DNA from: Azonexus hydrophilus
GTDB taxonomy: Bacteria > Pseudomonadota > Gammaproteobacteria > Burkholderiales > Rhodocyclaceae
DNA: 64,000 bases
Assembly: GCF_905120355.1 (NCBI RefSeq)
Contig: NZ_CAJHOB010000007.1
Location: forward strand, 112,808 to 176,807
Direction: 5' to 3'
Within the stretch, counting starts at the first letter, position 1. Every line of letters starts with the position of its first letter. The notes beneath the pieces are model-generated. The model saw only the letters and a program-made list of their open reading frames with translations, ran no database searches and was not told where the DNA came from. Shown piece by piece: positions 1 through 9,383 of this stretch. The translations under genes and the position numbers were made by a program.

Positions 1-863
1 GCCGCCACGTTGGCAACGCGAATGGCTTCTGCCCATTCCGCACCCGCCGCCAGCATCACCGCCAGGGTAGCAATGACAGTATCACCGGCACCGGAGACGT
101 CGTACACCTCCCGCGCCAGGGCTGCCTGGTGGTAGGTGTGCCCGTCGGTCAGCAGGCTCATGCCTTCCTCGCTGCGGGTGACGAGCAAGGCATCCAGCCC
201 CAATTCGCCGCGCAGCTTTTCTGCCTTCTGCAACATATCCGTTTCCGAGTGCCAGCGACCGACGACACCGGCAAGTTCGGCGCGATTCGGCGTCATCACC
301 GTGGCCCCGGCATACTTGCCCCAGTCATCGCCCTTGGGATCGACCAGCACCGGCTTGGCGGCAGCACGCGCGAGGCGGATCATCTCGCCGATATGCGTCA
401 GCCCACCCTTGCCGTAATCGGATAACACGACAATGTCACAGTGCGCCAGCTGCCGCTCGAACTCGGCCAGCTTGGCCCGCAGCACTTCATGCGACGGCGT
501 GGTTTCAAAATCGATACGCAGCAGCTGCTGCTGTCGGCCGATGACGCGTAATTTGACCGTGGTATCGATCTCGGCATCGACCTGCAGATGGGCCGCAATC
601 CCGCCTTCCTGCAACAGACGCTGCAGGGCACGACCGGCATCATCCTCGCCCACCACCGAAATCAGCGCCGTCTGCGCGCCCAGCGCCGCCGCATTGCGGG
701 CCACGTTGGCGGCGCCACCCGGGCGCTCTTCCAGCCGTTCAACCTTGACCACCGGCACCGGCGCTTCCGGCGAGATGCGGCTGACATCGCCAAACCAGTA
801 GCGGTCGAGCATCACATCGCCAACGACGAGCAGGCGCACCTGCGCAATTTTTTCCAGCATCAT
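1..863 (-). CDS. rfaE1: ADP-heptose pathway kinase RfaE1 (HldA-type), 3' end outside window
   Basis: PfkB-family sugar kinase expected to phosphorylate D-glycero-D-manno-heptose 7-phosphate at C1 for LPS core synthesis in the cytosol. The frame opens ATG-ATG at 863 and stays open to the left edge, giving about 287 residues. It shows an N-terminal VVGDVMLDRYWFG strand, the GGAANVARN substrate motif near residue 48 and the PfkB signature DVSGAGDT near residue 256 with the catalytic Asp. A GTG at 869 is an alternative start. It directly follows lapB, so transcription is probably shared. Only the kinase half is visible, so a fused C-terminal nucleotidyltransferase (HldE) cannot be excluded. Confidence 0.9.
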   Translation of the reverse strand, partial: MMLEKIAQVRLLVVGDVMLDRYWFGDVSRISPEAPVPVVKVERLEERPGGAANVARNAAALGAQTALISVVGEDDAGRALQRLLQEGGIAAHLQVDAEIDTTVKLRVIGRQQQLLRIDFETTPSHEVLRAKLAEFERQLAHCDIVVLSDYGKGGLTHIGEMIRLARAAAKPVLVDPKGDDWGKYAGATVMTPNRAELAGVVGRWHSETDMLQKAEKLRGELGLDALLVTRSEEGMSLLTDGHTYHQAALAREVYDVSGAGDTVIATLAVMLAAGAEWAEAIRVANVA

Positions 864-937
864 GTTCACAAATTCTGATCGAATTCTTCGTTACGGCGCG
901 GCGGCGTGCTTTCCCAGTCGCCACAGGCTGGGCAGCG

Positions 938-2038
938 CTAGTAATACTGGCGGGCCTTGAAACCGCAATGGTTGCACCGATAGCGGGACAACCGTCGGGT
1001 GTAGTTCTGGATGATGGTCCGCGCCAGCTCCAGGTCCCCCTGGCTGTCCGGTGTCGCCAACGGCAGGCGCGCACTCATCAGCTTTTCCAGACCGACCAGA
1101 CTCGGATGGCGCTGCAATTCGGCCTGCACCAGACGGTAAGCCGCCTCCGTACCTTCGCACTCCAGCACCAACTGGTACACCACCTCGATCAGATCGAGCG
1201 AGGGGTAATGCTCCAGATAGCCACGCAACAGGGCCACCCCTTCAGCCCGGCGGTCCAGCTTGCGATAGGCCTCCAGGAGACGATGTGCCAGCAGCGACAG
1301 ATAATCGGGATCCTGCTGCTCGACCCGCTGCCAGGCGGCAATCGCGGCTTCCGTCTGCCCTTCCTGGGCCAGCAGATCGCCCAGCAGCACGTTGGCCCGC
1401 ACGCAGTTACGGTTTTCCCGCAAGGCAGCGGCCAGATGCTCTCGCGCCGCGTCGCTGCGCGACCGCATGATGTCGCCAGCGGCCAGCTCGCAGTAATACT
1501 CGGCCACTTCCTTCGGGCTGGCGATTTCCGGCAACTCACGGGCAAGATCAATGGCTTTCTGCCATTCCTTGCCCAGTTGGTAGATTTCCAGCAGGTAACG
1601 CTTGGCCTCCGTGGCCTGCGGCGTATCCTGCAGCCGGTTGAAAATCTCTTCCGCCCGATCAAGCAGGCCCGCCCGGAGAAAATCCTGCCCCAGTTCGATC
1701 ATGGCGTGCAGACGGTGCTTTTCTTCGACATCGGGCAAATCGAGCAGATTCTGGTGCATGCGGATGGCACGCTCCGTTTCACCACGGCGGCGGAACAGGT
1801 TGCCCAGAGCGAAATGCAGCTCCACCGTCTGCGAATCGACGCGCGCCACTTCAAGGAAGGAATCGATGGCCCGATCTGGTTGTTCGTTCAACAGGAAATT
1901 CAGGCCGGTGAAATAGGAGCGCGGCAGTGCCCGCGATTCCTGCACCACCTGCCGCATGTCGATGCGTGCAGCAATCCAGCCCAAGGCAAAAAAAACTGGC
2001 ACCAGAATGAGTTGCCAGTGGTCAAGAAAATCGTTCAT
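938..2038 (-). CDS. lapB: LPS assembly protein LapB (YciM), truncated by in-frame amber codon
   Basis: Inner-membrane TPR protein that in E. coli controls LPS synthesis by promoting FtsH degradation of LpxC. The 366-residue product has an N-terminal membrane anchor (about residues 8-24), TPR repeats, and the first half of the rubredoxin-like zinc domain, RYRCNHCGFKARQYY. A TAG at 940-938 then stops it. In the same frame the DNA continues R-C-P-A-C-G-D-W and runs 23 codons to a TGA at 868-866, which would give 390 residues, close to the 389 of E. coli LapB. A single C-to-T change at 939 (Trp TGG to TAG) explains it. The start overlaps the lapA stop (ATGA). It could be a real loss of the second zinc knuckle, a suppressed stop, or a base-call error. 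Confidence 0.92.
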   Translation of the reverse strand: MNDFLDHWQLILVPVFFALGWIAARIDMRQVVQESRALPRSYFTGLNFLLNEQPDRAIDSFLEVARVDSQTVELHFALGNLFRRRGETERAIRMHQNLLDLPDVEEKHRLHAMIELGQDFLRAGLLDRAEEIFNRLQDTPQATEAKRYLLEIYQLGKEWQKAIDLARELPEIASPKEVAEYYCELAAGDIMRSRSDAAREHLAAALRENRNCVRANVLLGDLLAQEGQTEAAIAAWQRVEQQDPDYLSLLAHRLLEAYRKLDRRAEGVALLRGYLEHYPSLDLIEVVYQLVLECEGTEAAYRLVQAELQRHPSLVGLEKLMSARLPLATPDSQGDLELARTIIQNYTRRLSRYRCNHCGFKARQYY

Positions 2039-2358
2039 GCGTGTGCCGGCGTATCCATATCAGTGGCCGCAGCGGCTGCCGGAGCATGCAACAGGCTCTC
2101 CACCCGCGCCATCTCCGCCCGCTCCAGTTCCCGCTTCAGACGGGTGATTTCACGACCTTGCCGGTACAGTTTACCGACCAGGGCCAGCATGCCGAGGAAG
2201 GTGCCGGCAGCAAAAAAAATCAGCAGCACCACGACCAGCGGCGCTTCCCATTGGTAATCGGCAGCCAGCTTCAGGTTAACCAGCTCGGTGTTCTGAATGG
2301 CAAAAAGGATCAGTACAGCAAAGACGACAAAACGCAGAATCCAGATGATGGCGGTCAT
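2035..2358 (-). CDS. lapA: LPS assembly protein A domain protein (LapA, DUF1049)
   Basis: 107-residue inner-membrane protein that works with LapB. Two hydrophobic segments are visible, at about residues 3-20 (ILRFVVFAVLILFAIQN) and 40-62, followed by a short cytoplasmic tail rich in charged residues, which is the usual LapA layout and length. The gene overlaps lapB by four bases (ATGA), so the two are probably translationally coupled. A strong terminator hairpin lies about 20 bases upstream of its start, so it depends on readthrough from ihfB or a start site very close to the gene. No convincing Shine-Dalgarno sequence is seen. Confidence 0.85.
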   Translation of the reverse strand: MTAIIWILRFVVFAVLILFAIQNTELVNLKLAADYQWEAPLVVVLLIFFAAGTFLGMLALVGKLYRQGREITRLKRELERAEMARVESLLHAPAAAAATDMDTPAHA

Positions 2359-2376
2359 GAGAATGATTTGAGCAAG

Positions 2377-2403
2377 AAAAAGGGGCAGTCACCGACTGCC
2401 CCT
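2377..2403 (-). terminator. Rho-independent terminator after ihfB
   Basis: A perfect 10-bp stem (2381-2390 with 2394-2403, 3-base loop) is followed on the minus strand by a T run. It lies between ihfB and lapA and should separate or attenuate expression of the lapAB-rfaE1 block from rpsA-ihfB. Confidence 0.8.
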
Positions 2404-2460
2404 GAATTTAACACAATGGACCGACCTGGATTGAGTGCAATGCAGGTCAAGCAGAGCAAT

Positions 2461-2745
2461 TCAAACCGCTTGATCGACCCGTTCGCGCAATTCCTTACCC
2501 GCTTTGAAGTGGGGAACCCACTTCGCCGGCACATCAACCTTCTCTCCCGATTTGGGATTACGGCCGAGGCGTGGCGGGCGGTAATTGAGCGCAAAGCTGC
2601 CGAAGCCGCGAATCTCGATACGGTCGCCGCGCACCAGCGCTTCCGACATCGCATCAAGAATCATCTTCACGGCAAGATCGGCATCTTTCGCCACCAGCTG
2701 GGGAAAACGTTCCGCCAGCTGGGCGATGAGCTCAGATTTGGTCAT
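2461..2745 (-). CDS. ihfB: Integration host factor beta subunit
   Basis: 94-residue DNA-bending nucleoid protein that pairs with IhfA. It starts [15 protein letters not shown] and carries the HU/IHF beta-arm motif [15 protein letters not shown] with the intercalating Pro, as in beta/gamma-proteobacterial IHF-beta. Length matches the family. It sits 14 bases downstream of rpsA in the conserved cmk-rpsA-ihfB order, and a hairpin terminator follows it. Confidence 0.96.
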   Translation of the reverse strand: MTKSELIAQLAERFPQLVAKDADLAVKMILDAMSEALVRGDRIEIRGFGSFALNYRPPRLGRNPKSGEKVDVPAKWVPHFKAGKELRERVDQAV

Positions 2746-2759
2746 CGTGTCAGATCCGC

Positions 2760-4439
2760 TCAGCCTTGCTGATTCAGCTTGGCCTTGAGCAGTGCACCGA
2801 GGTTGGTCGTGCCGGAAGCAGCCGAAGAGGCATCCGCAGAGAACTTCTGCAGGGCTTCGTGTTGCTCGGCTTGATCCTTGGCCTTGATCGACAGATTGAT
2901 GCCACGGGTCTTGCGATCCACGTTGATGATCATGGCTTCGACTTCGTCGCCCACCTTCAGGTGTTGCGACAGGTCTTCGGTACGTTCACGCGAGAACTCG
3001 GAGGCACGCAGATAGGCTTCGTTCTCACCGTCCAGCGCAACCACGGCACCACGGGCATCGACCGACTTGACCGTACCGCGCACGATGCTGTTCTTTTCGT
3101 GCGTGGCGATGAAGTTGGCGTACGGATCACCGTCGAGCTGCTTGATGCCGAGGGAGATACGCTCCTTCTCGACGTCGATGGCGAGCACCACGGCCTCAAC
3201 TTCGTCACCCTTCTTGAAGTTGCGGATCGCTTCTTCGCCAGTTGCGGACCAGGACAGGTCGGACAGGTGCACCAGACCATCGATGCCACCTGGCAGGCCG
3301 ATGAAGATACCGAAGTCGGTGATCGACTTGATGGCACCCTTGACCTTGTCGCCCTTCTTCTGGTTCATGGCGAAATCGTCCCACGGATTGGCCTGGCATT
3401 GCTTCATGCCGAGCGAGATGCGGCGACGGTCTTCGTCGATTTCCAGGATCATGACTTCGGTTTCGTCGCCCAGCGACACCACCTTGGACGGATGCACGTT
3501 CTTGTTGGTCCAGTCCATCTCGGACACGTGCACCAGGCCTTCGATACCCTGTTCGATTTCAACGAAGGCACCGTAGTCGGTCAGGTTGGTGACCTTGCCG
3601 AACAGACGGGTGCCGGCCGGATAACGGCGGGCAATACCGACCCACGGATCGTCGCCCAGCTGCTTCATGCCCAGCGAGACGCGGTTCTTGTCGGCGTCGA
3701 ACTTGAGGATCTTGGCGGTCACTTCGTCGCCCACGTTGAGCACTTCGCTCGGGTGACGGACACGGCGCCAGGCCAGGTCGGTGATGTGCAGCAGGCCATC
3801 GATGCCGCCCAGATCGACGAATGCGCCGTAGTCGGTGATGTTCTTGACGATACCCTTGACGGTCGAACCTTCCTTGAGGTTCTCCATCAGCTTTTCGCGA
3901 TCCTTGTCGGCGGTGGCTTCGAGCACAGCGCGGCGCGACAGGACGACGTTGTTACGCTTACGATCGAGCTTGATGACCTTGAATTCCATGGTCTTGCCCT
4001 CGTACGGCGTGGTGTCCTTGACCGGACGCATGTCGACCAGCGAGCCCGGGAGGAAGGCACGGACGCCGTTGGACATGACGGTGAGGCCGCCCTTGACCTT
4101 GCCGGTGATCGTACCGGAGACCAGCGCGCCGTCGTTGAGGGCTTGCTCGAGGAAGTTCCACGAGGCGATGCGCTTGGCGCGATCGCGCGACAGGCGGGTC
4201 GAGCCGTAGCCGTCTTCGAGCATTTCGATGGCCACTTGCACGAAATCGCCAACGGCAACTTCGACTTCACCCTGGTCGTTCAAAAATTCTTCTACAGGAA
4301 CGTAGGATTCGGATTTCAGGCCGGCATTGACCACAACGAAGTTGTGATCGATGAGCACCACTTCTGCAGTGATGACTTCGCCTTGACGCATTTCCTGGCG
4401 GGCCAGGGACTCTTCAAATAGTTGAGCAAAGGATTCCAT
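2760..4439 (-). CDS. rpsA: 30S ribosomal protein S1
   Basis: 559-residue mRNA-binding ribosomal protein with six S1 repeats; repeats 3-6 show the typical [24 protein letters not shown] cores with H-x-S/T-D/E segments. The ATG at 4439 ([11 protein letters not shown]) matches family N-termini. A TTG eight codons upstream at 4463 is in frame but less likely. No clear Shine-Dalgarno precedes the ATG, as expected for a gene autoregulated by S1 through leader structure. It lies downstream of the aroA-cmk fusion after a hairpin terminator, with ihfB next. Confidence 0.97.
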   Translation of the reverse strand: MESFAQLFEESLARQEMRQGEVITAEVVLIDHNFVVVNAGLKSESYVPVEEFLNDQGEVEVAVGDFVQVAIEMLEDGYGSTRLSRDRAKRIASWNFLEQALNDGALVSGTITGKVKGGLTVMSNGVRAFLPGSLVDMRPVKDTTPYEGKTMEFKVIKLDRKRNNVVLSRRAVLEATADKDREKLMENLKEGSTVKGIVKNITDYGAFVDLGGIDGLLHITDLAWRRVRHPSEVLNVGDEVTAKILKFDADKNRVSLGMKQLGDDPWVGIARRYPAGTRLFGKVTNLTDYGAFVEIEQGIEGLVHVSEMDWTNKNVHPSKVVSLGDETEVMILEIDEDRRRISLGMKQCQANPWDDFAMNQKKGDKVKGAIKSITDFGIFIGLPGGIDGLVHLSDLSWSATGEEAIRNFKKGDEVEAVVLAIDVEKERISLGIKQLDGDPYANFIATHEKNSIVRGTVKSVDARGAVVALDGENEAYLRASEFSRERTEDLSQHLKVGDEVEAMIINVDRKTRGINLSIKAKDQAEQHEALQKFSADASSAASGTTNLGALLKAKLNQQG

Positions 4440-4492
4440 TAAGGACTGACTTTCGTGCCGCAAAACCGAAATTTCACAGCGGGTTAGGGATG

Positions 4493-4528
4493 AAAAAAAT
4501 CATTGCCGGCCCAAGAAAGCCGGCAATG
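4493..4528 (-). terminator. Rho-independent terminator after aroA-cmk
   Basis: A 10-bp perfect stem (4501-4510 with 4519-4528, 8-base loop) is followed on the minus strand by A and seven Ts. It lies between aroA-cmk and rpsA. Only about 50 bases separate it from the rpsA start, so rpsA may rely on readthrough. Confidence 0.8.
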
Positions 4529-4563
4529 CCTTGTACAACAAGCACTTGCAACCACTTACAACT

Positions 4564-6504
4564 TCACTGACGGGACGCCGCCGCAAACCATGCCAGCACC
4601 TGCGCCACCGCCTGCTCGATGCTGAGTTTGTCGGTATCGAGCAAAAACGCATCGGCCTCCTGACGCAATGGCGCCACCGGGCGCGCTTGATCGCGCGCGT
4701 CACGAGCTTGCAATTCCGCCAGAAGGGTCGGCAGATTAGCAGAGAAGCCTTTTTCGATCAACTGCTTATAGCGCCGTTCGGCACGCACCTGGGCGCTGGC
4801 GGTGAGGAACACCTTGAGCCGGGCCTGCGGAAAAACCACCGACCCCATGTCGCGCCCATCGCCCACCAGGCCCGGGCGAGTGTTGAAGGCGCGCTGGCGG
4901 AACAGCAAAGCAGCACGCACCGCTGGCAGCGCGGCAACCTGCGATGCGCCGGACGAGATCTCTTCGGTGCGGATGGCATCGCCCACCGGCACGCCGGCAA
5001 GCAACACCTCGTCTTCGCTGAAGACCACATCCAGCGCGGCGGCGACCTGCGCCACACCGGCCTCGTCGTCCCAGGCCACCTGCGCACGTTGCGCCGCCAG
5101 GGCAGTCAGGCGGTAAAGGGCGCCCGAATCGAGATAGGCAAACCCCAGCGCCGCCGCCACCCGCGCCGCCACTGTCCCCTTGCCGGAAGCGGACGGGCCG
5201 TCGATGGCGATCACCGGGGCCGCCTGGGTGACTGTGGCGAAGCGCGCAAAATAATCCGGGAAGGTTTTCGCCACACAGTTAGGATCGTTGATCCGCAGCG
5301 GCGTGGCAAACGCCGCCAAGGAGAAACACATCGCCATGCGGTGATCATCATAGGTCGCGATCGCTGCCGGCTGCACACGCTCAACCGGCGTCACACGAAT
5401 GTAATCAGCCCCCTCCTCCACGACCGCGCCCAGCTTGCGTAACTCGGTGGCCATGGCGGCGATACGGTCGGTTTCCTTGACCCGCCAACTGGCAATATTG
5501 GTGAGTTTGGTCGCGCCCTGGGCAAAGAGCGCAGTGGTGGCCAGCGTCATGGCCGCATCGGGAATGTGATTGCAATCGAGCTCCAGCCCGCGCAAGCCGC
5601 CAGCCGGCGCCCTTGCGCTCATCCAGTTGGGGCCGGTGTCGATGATGGCGCCCATCTGCCGCAGCGCCTCGGCAAACTTCACATCGCCCTGGATCGATTC
5701 GCTGCCCACACCTTCCACCCGGACCGGACCGCCGCCGATGGCCCCCAGAGCGAGAAAATACGATGCCGACGAAGCATCGCCCTCGACATAGACCGTCCCC
5801 GGCGCCACGTAGCGGCTGCCTGCGCGCACGGTGAAACGCTGCCAGCCCTCACGCTCGACGGTGACGCCGAAACGCGCCATGGTGGCGAGCGTGATCTCGA
5901 TATACGGCTTGGAAATCAATTCACCGGCCACCTCCACCACCACCGTCCGCGCGAGCAGCGGCAGCGCCATCAGGAGGCCGGTGAGGAACTGGCTGGAGAC
6001 ATCGCCACGCACGGAAATCCGCTCCGCTGCTGCGTCGGGCAGGCGGTGCCGGATACGCAGGGGCGGATAACCGGGCTCTCCCAGGTAATCGATTTGTGCC
6101 CCCAGCTGACGCAGGCCATCGACCAGATCACCGATCGGCCGTTCGTGCATGCGCGGCACGCCTTTCAGCACGTAATCGCCGCCCGCCAGGGCCAGGGCCG
6201 CCGTCAACGGGCGAAACGCCGTGCCGGCATTACCGAGGAACAATTCTGCCGCCTCCGTCCGGAAGACGCCGCCACACCCGTCGATGCGCCAGTTTTCTCC
6301 CCCCAGATGCGTGACGCCCACGCCCAGCGCCTGCAAGGCTTCCAGCATGCGCTCGGTATCGTCGGACGCGAGCAGGTCGCGCACTTCAGTGGTCCCGGCA
6401 GCCAGCGCCGCCAGCAGCAGCACACGATTCGAAATGCTCTTCGAGCCAGGCAGACGCACCGTGCCGGAAGCCGAAAGCAATTGGGGGAGGTCGATAAATT
6501 CCAT
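4564..6504 (-). CDS. aroA-cmk: Bifunctional EPSP synthase / cytidylate kinase fusion
   Basis: 646-residue fusion. Residues 1-428 are 3-phosphoshikimate 1-carboxyvinyltransferase (shikimate pathway), with [17 protein letters not shown] near the N-terminus, [18 protein letters not shown] and the DYFARF end. Residues 429-646 are CMP kinase, beginning [16 protein letters not shown] with a P-loop and containing DSGALYR and the [12 protein letters not shown] loop. The ATG at 6504 gives the normal AroA N-terminus; an in-frame TTG at 6564 is more likely part of a promoter. Such fusions are annotated in other Betaproteobacteria. Elsewhere aroA and cmk are separate neighbours before rpsA, consistent with loss of an intervening stop. 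Confidence 0.95.
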   Translation of the reverse strand: MEFIDLPQLLSASGTVRLPGSKSISNRVLLLAALAAGTTEVRDLLASDDTERMLEALQALGVGVTHLGGENWRIDGCGGVFRTEAAELFLGNAGTAFRPLTAALALAGGDYVLKGVPRMHERPIGDLVDGLRQLGAQIDYLGEPGYPPLRIRHRLPDAAAERISVRGDVSSQFLTGLLMALPLLARTVVVEVAGELISKPYIEITLATMARFGVTVEREGWQRFTVRAGSRYVAPGTVYVEGDASSASYFLALGAIGGGPVRVEGVGSESIQGDVKFAEALRQMGAIIDTGPNWMSARAPAGGLRGLELDCNHIPDAAMTLATTALFAQGATKLTNIASWRVKETDRIAAMATELRKLGAVVEEGADYIRVTPVERVQPAAIATYDDHRMAMCFSLAAFATPLRINDPNCVAKTFPDYFARFATVTQAAPVIAIDGPSASGKGTVAARVAAALGFAYLDSGALYRLTALAAQRAQVAWDDEAGVAQVAAALDVVFSEDEVLLAGVPVGDAIRTEEISSGASQVAALPAVRAALLFRQRAFNTRPGLVGDGRDMGSVVFPQARLKVFLTASAQVRAERRYKQLIEKGFSANLPTLLAELQARDARDQARPVAPLRQEADAFLLDTDKLSIEQAVAQVLAWFAAASRQ

Positions 6505-6535
6505 GTCAGGCTGCCAAAAAACGTGGGAGGCTGGC

Positions 6536-6564
6536 ACGCTAGGGGAAGCAGTGTGCTTTGTCAA
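6536..6564 (-). promoter_or_regulatory. Candidate sigma-70 promoter for aroA-cmk
   Basis: On the minus strand TTGACA (6564-6559), a 17-base spacer and TAGCGT (6541-6536) lie about 30 bases before the aroA-cmk ATG. The -35 box is perfect; the -10 box matches only three of six positions. Confidence 0.35.
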
Positions 6565-6651
6565 TTGAGCCAGCAGGCTCCCGGATCAGGCGATCCGTGA
6601 CAGGCCAGCACCCTGAAACGCCTCGCCCGCAGAGGGGGCACTCAGCGCAAA

Positions 6652-6813
6652 TCAGGGGTAGACTCGACAGAACCCTGGGCCATAGACCGGATCACTGATC
6701 CAGCCGAGCAAAGTGAAAAACAGGCTCCAGGCCGCAACCCAGAGCAGGCGGCGCGCCGCCACCGGATGACGCGCCAGCCAGGTGACGCAGGGCGGACACA
6801 GCCTGTGCAGCAT
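6652..6813 (-). CDS. Small predicted membrane protein downstream of typA
   Basis: 53-residue ORF starting with ATG 14 bases after the typA stop on the same strand, with an AGG-containing stretch before the start. It has a basic, Cys-containing head (MLHRLCPPCVTWLARH) and one hydrophobic segment (about residues 24-40, LLWVAAWSLFFTLLGWI), then a short tail. The charge pattern and position suggest a real, co-transcribed membrane peptide. I do not recognise the family. It occupies most of the otherwise empty stretch between typA and aroA-cmk. Confidence 0.5.
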   Translation of the reverse strand: MLHRLCPPCVTWLARHPVAARRLLWVAAWSLFFTLLGWISDPVYGPGFCRVYP

Positions 6814-6827
6814 GTCCGCCTGCGTAC

Positions 6828-8675
6828 TTACTGCGCCGTGGCGCGCTGGGCGCGCTTGCGGTCGTTTTCGGTGAGGTGACGCTTGCGCAGACGAATGGAT
6901 TTCGGCGTCAGCTCGACCAGTTCGTCGTCCGCAATGAATTCGACGGCGGCTTCGAGACTCAACTGGATCGGCGGCACCAGACGTACGGCCTCATCGGTAC
7001 CGGAGGCGCGAACGTTGGTCAGCTGCTTGCCCTTGATCGGGTTGACCACCAGATCGTTATCGCGGCTGTGGATGCCGATGATCATGCCCTCGTAGAGCTT
7101 GTCGCCCGGATTGACGAACATGCGACCGCGATCCTGCAGTTTCCACAGGGCATAGGCCACGGCTTCGCCGTTGTCCTGCGAAATCAGCACACCGTTGCGA
7201 CGCTCCGCCACTTGCCCTTCCTTGACCGGCGCATAGTCGTCGAAGACGTGGCTGATCAGGCCGGTACCGCGCGTCAGGTTCATGAATTCACCCTGGAAGC
7301 CGATCAATCCACGCGCCGGAATGCGGTACTCAATACGCACCCGACCGCGACCATCCGGCACCATGTCGAGCATTTCACCACGACGCAGCCCCAGGCTTTC
7401 CATGACGCCCCCCTGGTGACCTTCCTCGACATCAACGGTCAGCATTTCGTAGGGCTCGCACTCGACGCCATCGATGATCTTCTTGACCACCCGCGGACGC
7501 CCCACCGCCAGCTCGTAACCTTCACGCCGCATGTTTTCCAGAAGAATGCCCAGGTGCAGCTCGCCACGCCCGGCCACATCGAACACATCACTGATGTCGG
7601 TATCGTGCACACGCAGCGCCATATTGGTCAGCAGTTCCTTGTGCAAGCGGTCGCGGATCTGGCGGCTGGTGACGAACTTGCCTTCGGTACCCGCCAGCGG
7701 GCTGCTGTTGACCATGAACTGCATGGACAGCGTCGGTTCGTCGATTTTCAGCAGCGGCAGCGCTTCCGGCTGATCCGGATCGGTCACGGTGCAGCCCAGC
7801 ACAAGATCCTCGATGCCGGTGATCTGGACGATGTCGCCGGCCACCCCTTCCTCCATCTCGACCTTGTTCAACCCCTTGTAACCGAACACCTGACCGATCT
7901 TGGCCTTGATCGGCTGCCGGTCGTGCTCGGCAGCTTCTTCTTCGGTGCCGAACATCACCATCACCGGCATACCGGTCTTGACCCGGCCACGGGTAATGCG
8001 GCCAACGCCGATGCGGCCGACGTAAGTGGAATAATCCAGCGCCGAAATCTGCAGCTGCAGCGGCGCATTCAGATCGGTATCGGGGGCCGGCACGTGCGAC
8101 AGAATCATGTCGAACAGCGGCTTCATGTCCGTGCGCGGCGCATCCAGCGACAGCGCCGCCCAGCCATTCAGGCCGGACGCGTACACAATCGGGAAATCGA
8201 GCTGCTCGTCGCTGGCACCCAGCTTGTCGAACAGATCGAAGGTGAGATTGACCGCGTTGTCCGGATCGGCGCCATCGCGGTCCACCTTGTTGACCAGCAC
8301 GATCGGCCGCAGACCGAGGGCCAGCGCTTTTTTGGTCACGAAACGGGTTTGCGGCATCGGCCCTTCGACGGCATCGACCAGCAGCACCACGCCATCCACC
8401 ATACCCAGCACACGTTCGACCTCACCGCCGAAATCCGCGTGCCCCGGGGTATCGACGATGTTGATGTGGATACCGTTGTAATCGACCGCCGTATTCTTGG
8501 CGAGAATGGTGATGCCGCGCTCTTTTTCGATATCGCCCGAGTCCATGACGCGCTCGTCCACCTGCTGGTGCGAGGCAAAGGTGCCGGATTGGCGGAGCAG
8601 CTGGTCGACCAGCGTGGTTTTACCGTGGTCAACGTGAGCAATGATGGCGATGTTGCGAATAGCGCGGGCGGACAT
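6828..8675 (-). CDS. typA: Translational GTPase TypA/BipA
   Basis: 615-residue ribosome-associated GTPase involved in stress adaptation and late 50S assembly. The G1 motif [10 protein letters not shown] is near residue 11, then [17 protein letters not shown] and NKVD, followed by EF-G-like domains and the BipA C-terminal domain. Start chosen at ATG 8675 ([19 protein letters not shown]), which fits the family; an upstream in-frame start would add 14 residues not typical of TypA. Divergent from the gamma-carbonic-anhydrase-like gene. Confidence 0.97.
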   Translation of the reverse strand: MSARAIRNIAIIAHVDHGKTTLVDQLLRQSGTFASHQQVDERVMDSGDIEKERGITILAKNTAVDYNGIHINIVDTPGHADFGGEVERVLGMVDGVVLLVDAVEGPMPQTRFVTKKALALGLRPIVLVNKVDRDGADPDNAVNLTFDLFDKLGASDEQLDFPIVYASGLNGWAALSLDAPRTDMKPLFDMILSHVPAPDTDLNAPLQLQISALDYSTYVGRIGVGRITRGRVKTGMPVMVMFGTEEEAAEHDRQPIKAKIGQVFGYKGLNKVEMEEGVAGDIVQITGIEDLVLGCTVTDPDQPEALPLLKIDEPTLSMQFMVNSSPLAGTEGKFVTSRQIRDRLHKELLTNMALRVHDTDISDVFDVAGRGELHLGILLENMRREGYELAVGRPRVVKKIIDGVECEPYEMLTVDVEEGHQGGVMESLGLRRGEMLDMVPDGRGRVRIEYRIPARGLIGFQGEFMNLTRGTGLISHVFDDYAPVKEGQVAERRNGVLISQDNGEAVAYALWKLQDRGRMFVNPGDKLYEGMIIGIHSRDNDLVVNPIKGKQLTNVRASGTDEAVRLVPPIQLSLEAAVEFIADDELVELTPKSIRLRKRHLTENDRKRAQRATAQ

Positions 8676-8817
8676 GAAGAGCAATCTGGAAAATTTTGGG
8701 AGGCGTGATTCTATCACCGGTGCTGCAATGCAACATCACCCTCCGGAAGAAATACGGGAAAACTGTTGCAGAAAACCGCGTAAACTCGCCTGAAAACAGT
8801 CCAACCAAGGAAATCCC

Positions 8818-9342
8818 GTGCCCATTTACTCTCTTCCCGGCAAGAAACCCGCCATTTCCAGCAGCGCCTGGGTCGCCCCCAACGCCACCGTCATCGGCGA
8901 CGTACACCTGGCAGCGGGGGCTTCAGTCTGGTGGAACGCCACGCTGCGCGGCGACAACGACCCGATCCACATCGGCGAAAACAGCAACATTCAGGACGGC
9001 AGCGTGCTGCACACCGACGAAGGCATCCCCATGCACATCGGCCGGGGCGTGACCGTGGGCCACCTCGTCATGCTGCATGGATGCACTGTCGGTGACAACT
9101 GCCTGATCGGCATCGGCTCGGTGATCCTCAACCGGGCTGAAATCGGCGCCAACAGCATTGTCGGCGCCAACAGTCTGGTGCCGGAAGGCAAGAGCTATCC
9201 CGAGCGCAGCCTGATCCTCGGCTCACCGGCGAAGGTCGTGCGCCAACTCACCGACGAAGAAGTCGCACGCCTGCAGCATTCCGCTGCCCATTACGTCAAG
9301 AACGCGCAGCGCTATGCCCGGGATCTGGCCAAGGTGGAATAA
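8818..9342 (+). CDS. Gamma-carbonic-anhydrase-family hexapeptide protein (YrdA-like)
   Basis: 174-residue left-handed beta-helix protein. It starts at GTG 8818 behind an AAGGAA Shine-Dalgarno. Repeated hexapeptide units are seen from about residue 20, with LRGDNDPIHIGENSNIQDG, the metal-ligand-type His residues in HTDEG and VGHLVMLHGC, and the C-terminal LGSPAKVVR segment. This matches YrdA/PaaY-type proteins, which bind zinc; true carbonic anhydrase activity is not assured. It stands alone, divergent from typA and convergent with the next gene. Confidence 0.88.
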   Translation: MPIYSLPGKKPAISSSAWVAPNATVIGDVHLAAGASVWWNATLRGDNDPIHIGENSNIQDGSVLHTDEGIPMHIGRGVTVGHLVMLHGCTVGDNCLIGIGSVILNRAEIGANSIVGANSLVPEGKSYPERSLILGSPAKVVRQLTDEEVARLQHSAAHYVKNAQRYARDLAKVE

Positions 9343-9383
9343 GCGGCAACCGTCAGAGGCACTGAGGCTGCCCGCCGCAGAGA

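Noticed and set aside
2766..4421. 551-codon plus-strand open frame opposite rpsA
   Set aside because: Antisense shadow of a certain S1 gene; long open antisense frames are expected in GC-rich DNA.
6876..8708. 610-codon plus-strand frame opposite typA
   Set aside because: Shadow of typA; His/Gln-rich antisense composition and no domain.
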